From Chlorobium sp. N1 (GTDB lineage Bacteria > Bacteroidota > Chlorobiia > Chlorobiales > Chlorobiaceae), in the NCBI RefSeq assembly GCF_004332115.1, contig NZ_SJPA01000008.1, positions 1-64,000 of the forward strand: DNA of 64,000 bases, written 5' to 3'. Made by a program: the position numbers and the translations under genes. This document shows positions 44,998 to 53,111 of the stretch, piece after piece. Every line of letters begins with the position of its first letter. Position 1 is the first letter of the stretch. The notes beneath the pieces are model-generated. The model saw only the letters and a program-made list of their open reading frames with translations. It was not told where the DNA came from and did not search any database.

Positions 44998-45606
44998 ATG
45001 CCACGACCCACAAAATGCCGCAAGATCGGATGCGATCCGGAGTTTCTCGCCTTCAAGCCTGCGGGTATTCCGCTCGAAGAGCTTGAGGAGATCGAAATGT
45101 CGCTGGACGAGTTCGAGGCCCTGCGGCTGGCCGATTTCGAGGGGCTCTACCAGGAGTCGGCGGCCAGGCAGATGCACGTCTCCCGCCAGACCTTCGGCAA
45201 CATCCTTGCCTCGGCCCGACGGAAGGTGGGGGAGATGCTGGTTACGGGAAAAGGGTTAACTATAACAGGAGGAACGATCATGATGACTGAAAAAAGGATC
45301 TTCAGGTGCGCTTCGTGCGGCCATGAGTGGAGCATCGAGCACGGCGTGCAGCGCCCTGTCGTCTGCCCTTCATGCAACAGCGAGAACATCCATCGCTCGA
45401 CGCCCGGAGGCGGGTTCGGCGGAGGCCGGGGCGGCGGCGGGCGATGCCGCGGACTGCGTACCGGCCTGAACCGCTCGGGCGAGGGCCTCGGACAGGGTCT
45501 CGGACAGGGCCAGGGGCTCGGTCGCGGAGCCGGTGCGGCCCATGACCACGATCACGACCATCTGCACGGTGCCGGACATCAGGGCTCGGAAGGAGGTGCC
45601 GAATGA
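44998..45606 (+). CDS. DUF134 DNA-binding protein with zinc-ribbon and His-rich tail
   Basis: The first ~85 residues are a DUF134 domain (MPRPTKCRKIG, DEFEALRLADFEGLYQESAA, MHVSRQTFGNILASARRKV), a sigma-4-like HTH predicted to bind DNA. From ~95 a zinc ribbon follows (CASCGHEW...CPSC), then a Gly-rich repeat (GLGQGLGQGQGLGRG) and HDHDHDHLHG, a likely metal-binding tail. Usual DUF134 proteins are ~100 residues, so this is a fusion, or two proteins made from one frame: a strong ribosome-binding site precedes an internal ATG at 45280. The next gene overlaps by four bases. Confidence 0.8.
   Translation: MPRPTKCRKIGCDPEFLAFKPAGIPLEELEEIEMSLDEFEALRLADFEGLYQESAARQMHVSRQTFGNILASARRKVGEMLVTGKGLTITGGTIMMTEKRIFRCASCGHEWSIEHGVQRPVVCPSCNSENIHRSTPGGGFGGGRGGGGRCRGLRTGLNRSGEGLGQGLGQGQGLGRGAGAAHDHDHDHLHGAGHQGSEGGAE
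45268..45282 (+). promoter_or_regulatory. Strong internal ribosome-binding site
   Basis: AGGAGG (45268-45273) lies six bases before an in-frame ATG (45280) within the DUF134 gene. A protein starting here would be the zinc-ribbon/Gly/His part alone (108 residues). Confidence 0.6.
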
Positions 45607-45971
45607 AAGTTGTCCTTCCACTCGAGGAGAAGAACGGCATGGCTTCCGCGATGTGCGAGCATTTCGGCAGCGCTCCGTTTTTTGCGGTTGCCGATAGCGA
45701 TACCGATGCGGTCGTCATCATTGCGAACCCGAACAGCGATCACGTCCACGGCCAGTGTACTCCGGCCGACGCTTTCGCAGGGATGGGGGCGGATGCGGTG
45801 ATCTGCAACGGGATCGGGGCCAGGGCCGCCACGAAAATGCAGATGGTGGGCATCGGCGTCTATCTGGCGGACGGTTCGCCGACGCTTGCCGACGCTCTCG
45901 GCCGCTTCAAGGCCGGGGAGCTGGTGAAGGTCACTGCTGAGCAGGCCTGCCAGGGACACGACTGCCACTGA
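45603..45971 (+). CDS. NifX/NifB-like (dinitrogenase FeMo-cofactor family) protein
   Basis: This 122-residue protein belongs to the small RNase H-like NifX/NafY/MTH1175 fold: MKVVLPLEEKNGMASAMCEH, FGSAPFFAVAD, ADAVICNGIGARAATKMQMVGI and a C-terminal CQGHDCH that could bind metal. Stand-alone members occur beside DUF134 genes and Mrp-type ATPases, and are thought to carry iron-sulfur or metal clusters. It overlaps the DUF134 gene by ATGA, so the two are translated together. Confidence 0.85.
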   Translation: MKVVLPLEEKNGMASAMCEHFGSAPFFAVADSDTDAVVIIANPNSDHVHGQCTPADAFAGMGADAVICNGIGARAATKMQMVGIGVYLADGSPTLADALGRFKAGELVKVTAEQACQGHDCH

Positions 45972-46014
45972 ATGGAGGCGTGGGAGCCGGGCCTCTTCTG
46001 CCGGCCCGTCGTTT

Positions 46015-46811
46015 TCAGGCGAGCAGCAAGAGGCTCAGCGCCATCACGGCCATGCCGAGGATGAGGCCGGTGATGGCGACATGGTGCTCGCCGTACTCCT
46101 CGGCGGAGGGCAGCAGCTCGTCGAGCGAAATGTAGACCATGATGCCGGCGACCGAGGCCAGTACGATGCCGAAGACGAAGGGCGTGAGGAAGGGCTTGAG
46201 TACGGTGTATCCGATCAGCGCTCCGAGCGGCTCGGCCAGGCCGGAAAGGAAGGAGAGGCTGAACGCCCGTTTCCTGCTCTTTGTGGCGAAATAGATCGGC
46301 ACGGCAACCGCCATCCCCTCGGGGATGTTGTGCAGGGCTATGGTGGCGGCGATGACGGCGCCGAGCTGCTCGTTGGAGAGTGCGCTGAAGAAGACGGCCA
46401 TCCCTTCGGGAAAGTTGTGCACGGCGATTGCCACCGCCGTGACGATTCCCATTCGGTGCAGTCGCGCGTCGCTCTCACCGGCGCCTTTCATCGGCCCGAT
46501 CAGCGACATTTCGTGCGGGTTCTCGAATTTCGGAACCAGCTGGTCGACCGCCCAGGTCAAAAGCATGCCGCCGAAAAACGAGATCGTCGCAATCCATGAG
46601 CCTGCCTTTCCCGCCATGTCAGCTGCCAGTGCCGCTTCCGACTGCGGCATGATTTCCATGAACGAGACATAGAGCATGATGCCCGCCGAAAATCCCAGCG
46701 AGAGGGCCAGGAAGCGCTTGTTCGTATGGCGGACGACGAGCGCCATGGCGCTGCCGATTCCGGTCGAGAGCCCGGCAAGGAGCGTCAGGAGCATGGCTGT
46801 CTGGAATCCGT

Positions 46812-46815
<4 letters not shown>
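46015..46815 (-). CDS. ZIP-family metal transporter (ZupT-like)
   Basis: A 266-residue membrane protein with eight helices. The two metal-site helices carry HNFPEGMAVFFSAL and HNIPEGMAVAVPIY, as in ZupT, which takes up Zn2+ and other divalent metals. Helix 2 has FSAGIMLYVSFMEIMP. The start at 46815 overlaps the stop of the LOG gene by four bases; it is the last gene of the operon 48912-46015. Confidence 0.9.
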
Positions 46816-47374
<559 letters not shown>

Positions 47375-47378
<4 letters not shown>

Positions 47379-48013
47379 GGCTTCTGGTATCGGAGGGTTA
47401 TGCTGTCCGGGGACTGGCGGTAGAGATAGGTTTCGGGGGTTTCGATCTTCATGCTCTTCCATTTCGCGGCAGCCCGTTCCCAGAGATCGGTGTCCTCGGC
47501 ATAGTCGAGCGCGCGGAATCCGCCGACGTCGAGGAACACCTCGCGCCTGGCGAACATCGTTCCTCCCACGATGCAGCCTCTTACGTCGACGAGCTTCCCT
47601 GGGTCGCTGCGGTCCCGCACCATGGTTCCTTCCGGGCAGCTGAACCCTCCGCTGAGCATGTCCGGGGCGTCGGGGCCCTCCATCAGCCGGACGCGGCTTT
47701 CGAGGTGAAGGGGGAGGTATCGGTCGTCGGAGTCGAGGAAGGTGACGTAACGGCCGAACGAGGCCTGGATCCCGGCGTTGCGCGAGAGCGCGGCTTTGCG
47801 GTTGCTGTGTTTCATGTAGCGGATGGCCGGGTGGCGCTCAATCCACGCAGAGAGTGCATCGAAGGTGTCGTCGGTGCTGCCGTCGTCGACGATGATGAGC
47901 TCCCAGCCGGTGATGCTCTGCCGGACGACGCTTTCGACGGCTTCTGCAACGAGGCCGGCACGGTTGTAGGTCGCCATCACGACCGAAACCAGGGGCTCGG
48001 GCCGGAACCTCAT
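47375..48013 (-). CDS. Family 2 glycosyltransferase
   Basis: This short GT2 (212 aa) has VSVVMATYNRAGLVAEAVES, ELIIVDDGSTDDTFDAL, NRKAALSRNAGIQASFGRYV, the metal-binding FLDSDDRYLP, and a later EDTDLWERAAA motif for the catalytic base. There are no membrane helices. The acceptor is unknown. It overlaps the chlorophyll synthase stop and the LOG start by four bases each. The longer frame to 48835 is antisense-like sequence within the synthase gene. Confidence 0.88.
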
Positions 48014-48912
48014 GGCCTCGCAGCCCGTATTGCCAGGGCGGATACCAGCATGCCGGCGACGAGGAAGTTCTGCGCAATTGCGTTGTAGCGAACGTCCATC
48101 TCCCGCGGAGTTCTGACAAGGGGGAACTGCAGCAGCAGCTGCGGCAGGATGAGCACGGCCGTCAGTGCCGCAAGGACGGGCTGGCCGAGCCGGAGCACGT
48201 AGAGTGCGGCCAGTACCTGGCCGAAGTCGATGAGGACGGCGGCGATAAGCGCGGCGCCGCGTTCGCCGAAGACGACCGGCAGCGTGCGGATGCCGGCCAG
48301 CGTGTCGCCGTCGATCGACTTGAAGTCGTTGATGGTCATCGTTCCGGTGCTCGAGAGCGTGAAGAGTCCGGCGACGATGAGGGACGGGGCGAGCGCCGGG
48401 AGGGTGAGGGTGCCGCTGTAGGCGATCTCTCCGGCCATCCATGGAATGATGAGGTAGGAGACGGCGACGATGACATTGCCGGCCCAGAGCCTTTTTTTCA
48501 GCTTGATGGGATTGGCGCTGTACAGGTGGGCGTTGACGATGCCCACGATGACGTAGAGGCCGATGAGCGGGTGGATCAGCCAACCCGCAGCGACGGAAAG
48601 AAGCGACCAGACGGCGATGAGTGCCGTGGCTCCTCCGAGCGAGATCAGCCCTCCCGGGATCGGGCGGTCCGGCTCGTTGATCCCGTCGAGGTCGCGGTCG
48701 AAATAGTCGTTGAGCATCTGGCATGTGCCGCTGGCCAGCGGGCCGGTGAGCAGCATGCCGAGGATGAATTTCCTGCCCAGAAGGTCTTCGAAGCCGAACG
48801 CTCCGCTTGCAACCGCGCCGCAAAGAAAGCTCCACATGACCGGTATCCAGGTGACCGGCTTGAGGAAGCGGATGACGAGAGCGGCTTTGGCCAGGGGCTG
48901 GGATCGGAACAT
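48010..48912 (-). CDS. (Bacterio)chlorophyll synthase, BchG/ChlG-type UbiA prenyltransferase
   Basis: The 300-residue membrane enzyme attaches a phytyl-type tail to a (bacterio)chlorophyllide. Motifs are FLKPVTWIPVMWSF near the start, the first Asp motif LNDYFDRDLDGINEPDRPIP, YSANPIKLKKRLWAGN and the second Asp motif INDFKSIDGDTLAGIRTLPV. The pattern is that of ChlG/BchG. Green sulfur bacteria have three such enzymes (BchG for BChl a, BchK for BChl c, ChlG for Chl a). Overall likeness to cyanobacterial ChlG is strong, but the choice between BchG and ChlG is open. It heads a four-gene overlapping operon. Confidence 0.87.
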   Translation of the reverse strand: MFRSQPLAKAALVIRFLKPVTWIPVMWSFLCGAVASGAFGFEDLLGRKFILGMLLTGPLASGTCQMLNDYFDRDLDGINEPDRPIPGGLISLGGATALIAVWSLLSVAAGWLIHPLIGLYVIVGIVNAHLYSANPIKLKKRLWAGNVIVAVSYLIIPWMAGEIAYSGTLTLPALAPSLIVAGLFTLSSTGTMTINDFKSIDGDTLAGIRTLPVVFGERGAALIAAVLIDFGQVLAALYVLRLGQPVLAALTAVLILPQLLLQFPLVRTPREMDVRYNAIAQNFLVAGMLVSALAIRAARP

Positions 48913-49094
48913 GCTCTCCCGGTGGGGATGGTGAATTAATGGATACTCGGGCGCATTAAAATACTACGAAAATCGGAAACATGGGAACAGGACGGGGGAA
49001 AAGTGCGGTTGATATTCCGTACATTTTCATTGGCAACGTCGGTTTCTTCACGCCGACCGCCCTCCCTCAACCCCCAGATACAGGAGCATTGCCC

Positions 49095-49550
49095 ATGGCA
49101 CGACAGAGCCTTTTCCAGGAGATGAAAAAGACCTTCATGCTGCACGCCATCGCAGCCCATTTCAGCAACGGCCTGATTCCCGTCGCGGTACTCTATCTCC
49201 TGCTCACCCTCCAGAGCGGCAGCGTCTTTTTCGAGCGGACGGTCGAACACCTCATCCTCATAACCCTCCTGGCCATCCCCGTCTCGTTCTTCTCCGGCGT
49301 GCGCGACTGGAAGACGAAGTACAAGGGAGCGAAGGCTCCGGTTTTCATGAAGAAGCTCCGCCTCTCAGCCGTCCTGTTCGCCCTGGCGGTCGCGGCCGTA
49401 TCGATACGGCTTTCGCATCCCTCCGTCATGGCTGGCACCGGTCTTTTGCACTGGGCCTATGTCCTGCTGCTGCTTGCCATGCTCCCCGTCGTGACGCTGC
49501 TCGGCCATTACGGCGGCAAGCTTTCCGGCCAGTCGCGCAGGAGCGCATGA
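49095..49550 (+). CDS. Four-helix integral membrane protein, hypothetical
   Basis: The 151-residue protein has four hydrophobic segments. The first contains HAIAAHFSNGLIPVAVLYLL, with paired His residues reminiscent of DUF2231-like membrane proteins, and the last ends in LLGHYGGKLSG. These His residues could bind heme or metal. ATG 49095 with CAGGAG upstream is the best start; an upstream frame to 48981 is less likely. It overlaps the acetyltransferase gene by ATGA. The function is unknown. Confidence 0.65.
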   Translation: MARQSLFQEMKKTFMLHAIAAHFSNGLIPVAVLYLLLTLQSGSVFFERTVEHLILITLLAIPVSFFSGVRDWKTKYKGAKAPVFMKKLRLSAVLFALAVAAVSIRLSHPSVMAGTGLLHWAYVLLLLAMLPVVTLLGHYGGKLSGQSRRSA

Positions 49551-50047
49551 ACGTCCGGCTCGAGCCTCTCGGTGAGGGCGACGGCGGGGAGGTGCTCGAC
49601 ATCTTCAACCACTATACCGACAGCGGCTTCAGCGCCTATACCGACAGCCCGCTTCCGTACAGCTCGGCCGCATCGTTTCTTGCCCCGTCGGCAGGCTATC
49701 CCGCCTGCATGGCCAGAACCCCGGATGATGGGTATGCCGTCGGTTTCGGCATGCTCCGCCCCTACAGCCCCCTTCCGGCATTCAGCCGTACCGCAGAGCT
49801 TACCTGCTTCATCCGGGACGGATGGACCGGGTGCGGCATCGGCGGAATCCTGCTCGAACGCCTGCTGGCGGAAGCCCGGGCCATGGAAATCTCGACGATC
49901 GTCTCCTCCATCTCCTCGCTCAATCCCGGAAGCATCCGCTTCCACTTGAAGCACGGGTTCGTCGAGTGCGGCCGGCTGCAAGGGGTGGGGGAGAAGTTCG
50001 CTCGATCGTTCGACGTCGTCTACTGTCAGAAAACGCTCCGCGAGTGA
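49547..50047 (+). CDS. GNAT-family N-acetyltransferase
   Basis: The 166-residue protein has the acetyl-CoA-binding motif A as DGWTGCGIGGILLERLLAEA and motif B at SSLNPGSIRFHLKHGFVECG. The pattern resembles the phosphinothricin/amino acid acetyltransferase branch (YFDIFNHYT-like start, VLDIFNHYTDSGFSAY). The substrate is unknown. It is translationally coupled to the membrane protein gene before it. Confidence 0.85.
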   Translation: MNVRLEPLGEGDGGEVLDIFNHYTDSGFSAYTDSPLPYSSAASFLAPSAGYPACMARTPDDGYAVGFGMLRPYSPLPAFSRTAELTCFIRDGWTGCGIGGILLERLLAEARAMEISTIVSSISSLNPGSIRFHLKHGFVECGRLQGVGEKFARSFDVVYCQKTLRE

Positions 50048-50075
50048 GCCTGCATCCTGATTTCTTTCTGCTCCG

Positions 50076-50705
50076 ATGATCGACATTCAGCAACTTTGGG
50101 TGTTTTGCTCGGCTTCCGTCCTGCTTTCGCTCTCCCCGGGCCCCGACAACCTCTTCGTCATGGCCGAGTCGGCTCGGCACGGCTGGCGTTCCGGCGTACT
50201 TGTCACCTTCGGTCTCTGCACGGGGCTCCTGTTCCATACGCTCGGCGTCGCCCTGGGCCTTGCCGCCCTCGTCCGCGGTTCCCTCCTCCTCTTCACCCTG
50301 CTGAAATGGGCGGGTGTGCTCTATCTTCTCTTTCTCGCCTACAGCGCCCTCAGGGCCACGGGGGAGGATGGGTCCGCTCATGATGCCGCCGCCGCGGCCC
50401 CGCCGTTCAGGCTGTATCGGCGCGGGATCGTCATGAATCTTTCCAACCCGAAGGTCTCCCTCTTCTTCCTCGCCTTCCTTCCGCAGTTCGCCGATCCGAA
50501 TAAGGGGCCGCTTGTCCCGCAGCTGCTTCTGCTCGGCTTTCTTTTTATGGCGGCCGCACTCCTCGTCTTCATCCTCATCAGCCTCATTGCCGGCCATGCC
50601 GGCAGCGGCCTTCGCCGTTCAGGGCCTGCCAGGCGCATCCTCCCTCGTCTCTCGGCCTTGGTTTTCCTCGGCCTTGCCGTCCGTCTCTTTTTTGCGGAGC
50701 GCTGA
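50076..50705 (+). CDS. LysE/RhtB-family exporter
   Basis: A 209-residue membrane protein with six helices and the family motif LSLSPGPDNLFVMAESARHG near the start, followed by VMNLSNPKVSLFFLAFLPQF. RhtB-type proteins export amino acids or their lactones. The substrate cannot be given. It follows the acetyltransferase by 28 bp and may be in one transcription unit with it. Confidence 0.88.
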   Translation: MIDIQQLWVFCSASVLLSLSPGPDNLFVMAESARHGWRSGVLVTFGLCTGLLFHTLGVALGLAALVRGSLLLFTLLKWAGVLYLLFLAYSALRATGEDGSAHDAAAAAPPFRLYRRGIVMNLSNPKVSLFFLAFLPQFADPNKGPLVPQLLLLGFLFMAAALLVFILISLIAGHAGSGLRRSGPARRILPRLSALVFLGLAVRLFFAER

Positions 50706-50763
50706 GGCTCCATGGCGCTCGTGATGGCCCATACGGTGGCCGGTCACGTTTTTTTTTGTTTTA

Positions 50764-50783
50764 TGTACAGAATATTGTACAAT
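50764..50783 (+). promoter_or_regulatory. YefM/Phd-type operator (two TGTACA boxes)
   Basis: Two TGTACA boxes (50764-50769 and 50776-50781) are spaced 12 bp centre to centre, the second inside the palindrome ATTGTACAAT. This is the arrangement known for the yefM-yoeB operator of E. coli. It lies 47 bp upstream of the Phd gene. Confidence 0.6.
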
Positions 50784-50829
50784 TGGATGTATGGAATAGT
50801 GTTTTGAATACAGTACGGGACCGCAGGGT

Positions 50830-51054
50830 ATGGAGAGGATCAATCTTGAAGAGGACATCAGGCCGCTTTCCGAGTTCAGGGCGCATGCGGCTTCGTTCGT
50901 CGATCATGTGAAGGAGACGCGCCGGCCGCTCGTGCTCACCCAGCACGGCAAAAGCGCCGTGGTGCTGCTCGACGTCAGGGAGTACCAGTCGCTGCTGGCG
51001 CTTGCTTCCGGCAGAGCCGGTTCTGGCGGTGCGGGGGAGTCCTGTTCGGCGTAG
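50830..51054 (+). CDS. Phd/YefM-family antitoxin, without a toxin gene
   Basis: The 74-residue protein has the N-terminal DNA-binding and dimerisation fold of Phd/YefM (IRPLSEFRAHAASFVDHVKE, then RRPLVLTQHGKSAVVLLDVR and EYQSL). The usual toxin gene (YoeB, Doc or RelE type) is absent: the next gene is a carboxypeptidase 90 bp away. The C-terminal, toxin-neutralising part is short and Gly/Ser-rich (GRAGSGGAGESCSA), as if decayed. Confidence 0.85.
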   Translation: MERINLEEDIRPLSEFRAHAASFVDHVKETRRPLVLTQHGKSAVVLLDVREYQSLLALASGRAGSGGAGESCSA

Positions 51055-51144
51055 CTGAGGGGAACGGTTTTTTTTGCCGGAATGTTTTGATTCGCCGTCC
51101 GTTTTTGCGATACTTTCAAATTCTTATTCAATAAGGGAGAGTGC

Positions 51145-52053
51145 ATGATGAAGCGGTTCGGATTGACGGGTGCCCTCGTGGTGCTTATGGCGATGTTCTC
51201 GCTGCTTTCCTTCTGTCCTCCCGCCGAGGCGGCACGCCCTGTCGTCATCGATTCCTACATCGTCAAGGATCTCGGCTGTTCCCGGGTCTTCATGGCGAAG
51301 GATACCTCCCGGATCATCAGGCCGGCAAGCCTCACCAAGATCCTCACCTGCGTCATCGCCCTCGAGAGCGGCAAGCTCGAACAGGAGGTGCGCATTCCCG
51401 CCGAAGCCACCTGGGTCGAACGCACGAAAGCCGGGTTCCGTCCGGGTGACCGGATACGGCTGATCGACCTCGTCAAGGCCTCCATGGTCAGCTCCAGCAA
51501 CGATGCGGCTTTTGCCATCGCCATCCATCTGAGCGGCAGCGTCCCTGCCTTCGTCAAGGCCATGAACTACCGGGCCCGCATGATCGGCATGAAGAGCTCG
51601 ACCTTCACGAACCCTGCGGGGTTCGATACCGGCCGGTATCGCGGCAACTACTCGACGGCCGAGGATCTGCTCGCGCTGACGGAGTATGCCATCAGGAATC
51701 CGATGTTCAACGAGATCGCCGGTCTGGAGTCGATCGTGGTGCGCGACCATCATTCCGGAAAGTATTTCCTCCTGAGAACCCACAACAAGCTTCTCGGCCG
51801 CTATCCTTACGCCGTCGGCATCAAGACAGGGTTCACCAGGAGTGCCGGCAAGTGCCTGATCGCGCGTGCCCGGAAGGACGACCGCGACATGCTGCTGGTG
51901 ATGCTCAATGCCCGTGGAGACCGCTGGTCGATGGCGGAGGATATGTTCGAAAAGGCGTTCGCCGCTCCGGGCCCGTCGCTGAAACGCTACGCGGAGGCTG
52001 CCGGAACGGAGAGCGATAGAGGCAGGTGGACCGATGCCGGGAGGGTCGAGTGA
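51145..52053 (+). CDS. D-alanyl-D-alanine carboxypeptidase (S11, DacA/DacC type)
   Basis: A 302-residue periplasmic penicillin-binding protein with a signal peptide (ending PPAEAA-RP). The active-site Ser is in RPASLTKILT (SxxK), the second motif is SSSND (SxN) and the third is GIKTGFT (KTG). It removes the terminal D-Ala of peptidoglycan stem peptides. The C-terminal domain is shorter than in DacA (~400 aa). The stop overlaps the start of the next gene by one base. Confidence 0.88.
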   Translation: MMKRFGLTGALVVLMAMFSLLSFCPPAEAARPVVIDSYIVKDLGCSRVFMAKDTSRIIRPASLTKILTCVIALESGKLEQEVRIPAEATWVERTKAGFRPGDRIRLIDLVKASMVSSSNDAAFAIAIHLSGSVPAFVKAMNYRARMIGMKSSTFTNPAGFDTGRYRGNYSTAEDLLALTEYAIRNPMFNEIAGLESIVVRDHHSGKYFLLRTHNKLLGRYPYAVGIKTGFTRSAGKCLIARARKDDRDMLLVMLNARGDRWSMAEDMFEKAFAAPGPSLKRYAEAAGTESDRGRWTDAGRVE

Positions 52054-52358
52054 TGGTGCGTCACGTCGTCATGTGGCGTCTGAAGGAAGACGCCTGCGGG
52101 ATGGGCCGAAGGGCCTGTGCGGAAAAACTGGTCCGTGAGCTGGAGGGCCTTCGTGATCTCGTGCCCGGCATCCTGTCGCTAGAGGCCGGTGTGGACCGGA
52201 ACTGTCCGGGGGATGCCCACGATGTGGTCCTGGTCTCCGATTTCCCCGACTGGGCGGCGCTCGACGCCTACCAGCGCCATCCCGAGCATGAACGGGTGCG
52301 GCGGCTCATCGCCGGGGCTGCGGCTTCACGCGCGGTGGTCGATTACGAAATCGGCTGA
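52053..52358 (+). CDS. Dabb-domain (stress-responsive A/B barrel) protein
   Basis: The 101-residue protein matches the Dabb family: MVRHVVMWRLKEDA at the start, LRDLVPGILSLEAGVD, DVVLVSDFPDWAALDAYQRH and HPEHERVRRLI. These ferredoxin-fold dimers have various or unknown roles. The TGATG overlap with the carboxypeptidase gene indicates coupling, but no functional link is apparent. Confidence 0.85.
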   Translation: MVRHVVMWRLKEDACGMGRRACAEKLVRELEGLRDLVPGILSLEAGVDRNCPGDAHDVVLVSDFPDWAALDAYQRHPEHERVRRLIAGAAASRAVVDYEIG

Positions 52359-52424
52359 ACGGGGGGGCGAAATACAGGGGCGAGGGTGCTCGTAGAGAGA
52401 AGAGGCTTTCGAATGGAAAGAGAA

Positions 52425-52446
52425 AAGCGGCCCCGAGAGGCCGCTT
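52425..52446 (-). terminator. Terminator downstream of the ferredoxin gene
   Basis: AAGCGGCC/GGCCGCTT with a 6-nt loop; on the minus strand it is followed by TTCTC. It ends transcription of the ferredoxin gene at 52473 and probably also of the plus-strand gene. Confidence 0.7.
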
Positions 52447-52472
52447 CCTTCATTACTGGTCCCGGGGAGAAC

Positions 52473-52661
52473 TTATCCCTGGACGATGCACTCTGCAGGG
52501 CAGACGGCAACGCAGGCCGGAGCATCGGCGTAGCCGGCGCACTCGGTGCAGGTTGCTGCGTCGATGACGTAGATGTCGTCGCCGGCGGAGATCGCGGTGA
52601 CCGGGCATTCGGGCTCACAGGCGCCGCAGTAGGTGCATTCTTCGGTAATGTAGAGTGCCAT
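52473..52661 (-). CDS. 2[4Fe-4S] ferredoxin
   Basis: The 62-residue protein has two cluster motifs, CTYCGACEPECP and CTECAGYADAPACVAVCP, with the extra loop between the second and third Cys of the second site seen in Chlorobium-type ferredoxins. These soluble ferredoxins take electrons from the type I reaction centre and drive pyruvate and 2-oxoglutarate synthases in the reverse TCA cycle. Its paralogue lies 139 bp upstream on the same strand. Confidence 0.93.
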   Translation of the reverse strand: MALYITEECTYCGACEPECPVTAISAGDDIYVIDAATCTECAGYADAPACVAVCPAECIVQG

Positions 52662-52800
52662 ATTGACTTCCTCGCTTAAGAGTTGGTGAAACAGATAAAA
52701 AAGAACGATTCATGACAAGTCAGTCAATATAAAATAATTTCCCGCCCCGAAAAAAAACTCGGCTTCTTTTCCTGCTTTCTATTCTCTGTGTAGCGCTTTC

Positions 52801-52989
52801 TCATACCTTGAAGATGCAGTCGACCGGGCAGACGGCGACGCAGGCCGCTTCGTCGTGGTAGCCGACGCAGTCGACGCAGACATCCTCGTCGATGACATAG
52901 ATCTCTTCTCCGGGCGTAATTGCGCTTACGGGACATTCTGGTTCGCATGCACCGCAGTAGGTGCACTCTTCTGTGATCCGGTGTGCCAT
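52801..52989 (-). CDS. 2[4Fe-4S] ferredoxin
   Basis: A 62-residue paralogue of the preceding ferredoxin, with CTYCGACEPECP and CVDCVGYHDEAACVAVCP. About two thirds of the residues are identical between the two. It starts MAHRITEEC and has AGGAGAGGG before the ATG. The pair matches the tandem ferredoxin genes described in green sulfur bacteria. Confidence 0.93.
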   Translation of the reverse strand: MAHRITEECTYCGACEPECPVSAITPGEEIYVIDEDVCVDCVGYHDEAACVAVCPVDCIFKV

Positions 52990-53111
52990 GGTTCCCTCTC
53001 CTGTTTGAATTGTTGTCGTTGTCGTTCCGCATTCATCGGCGGAGCTGGCCGCCTTTTCCTCAAACGACCTTCGTTCATCGAGAGTTCCGCACCTGCATGG
53101 TCATGAGGCGC

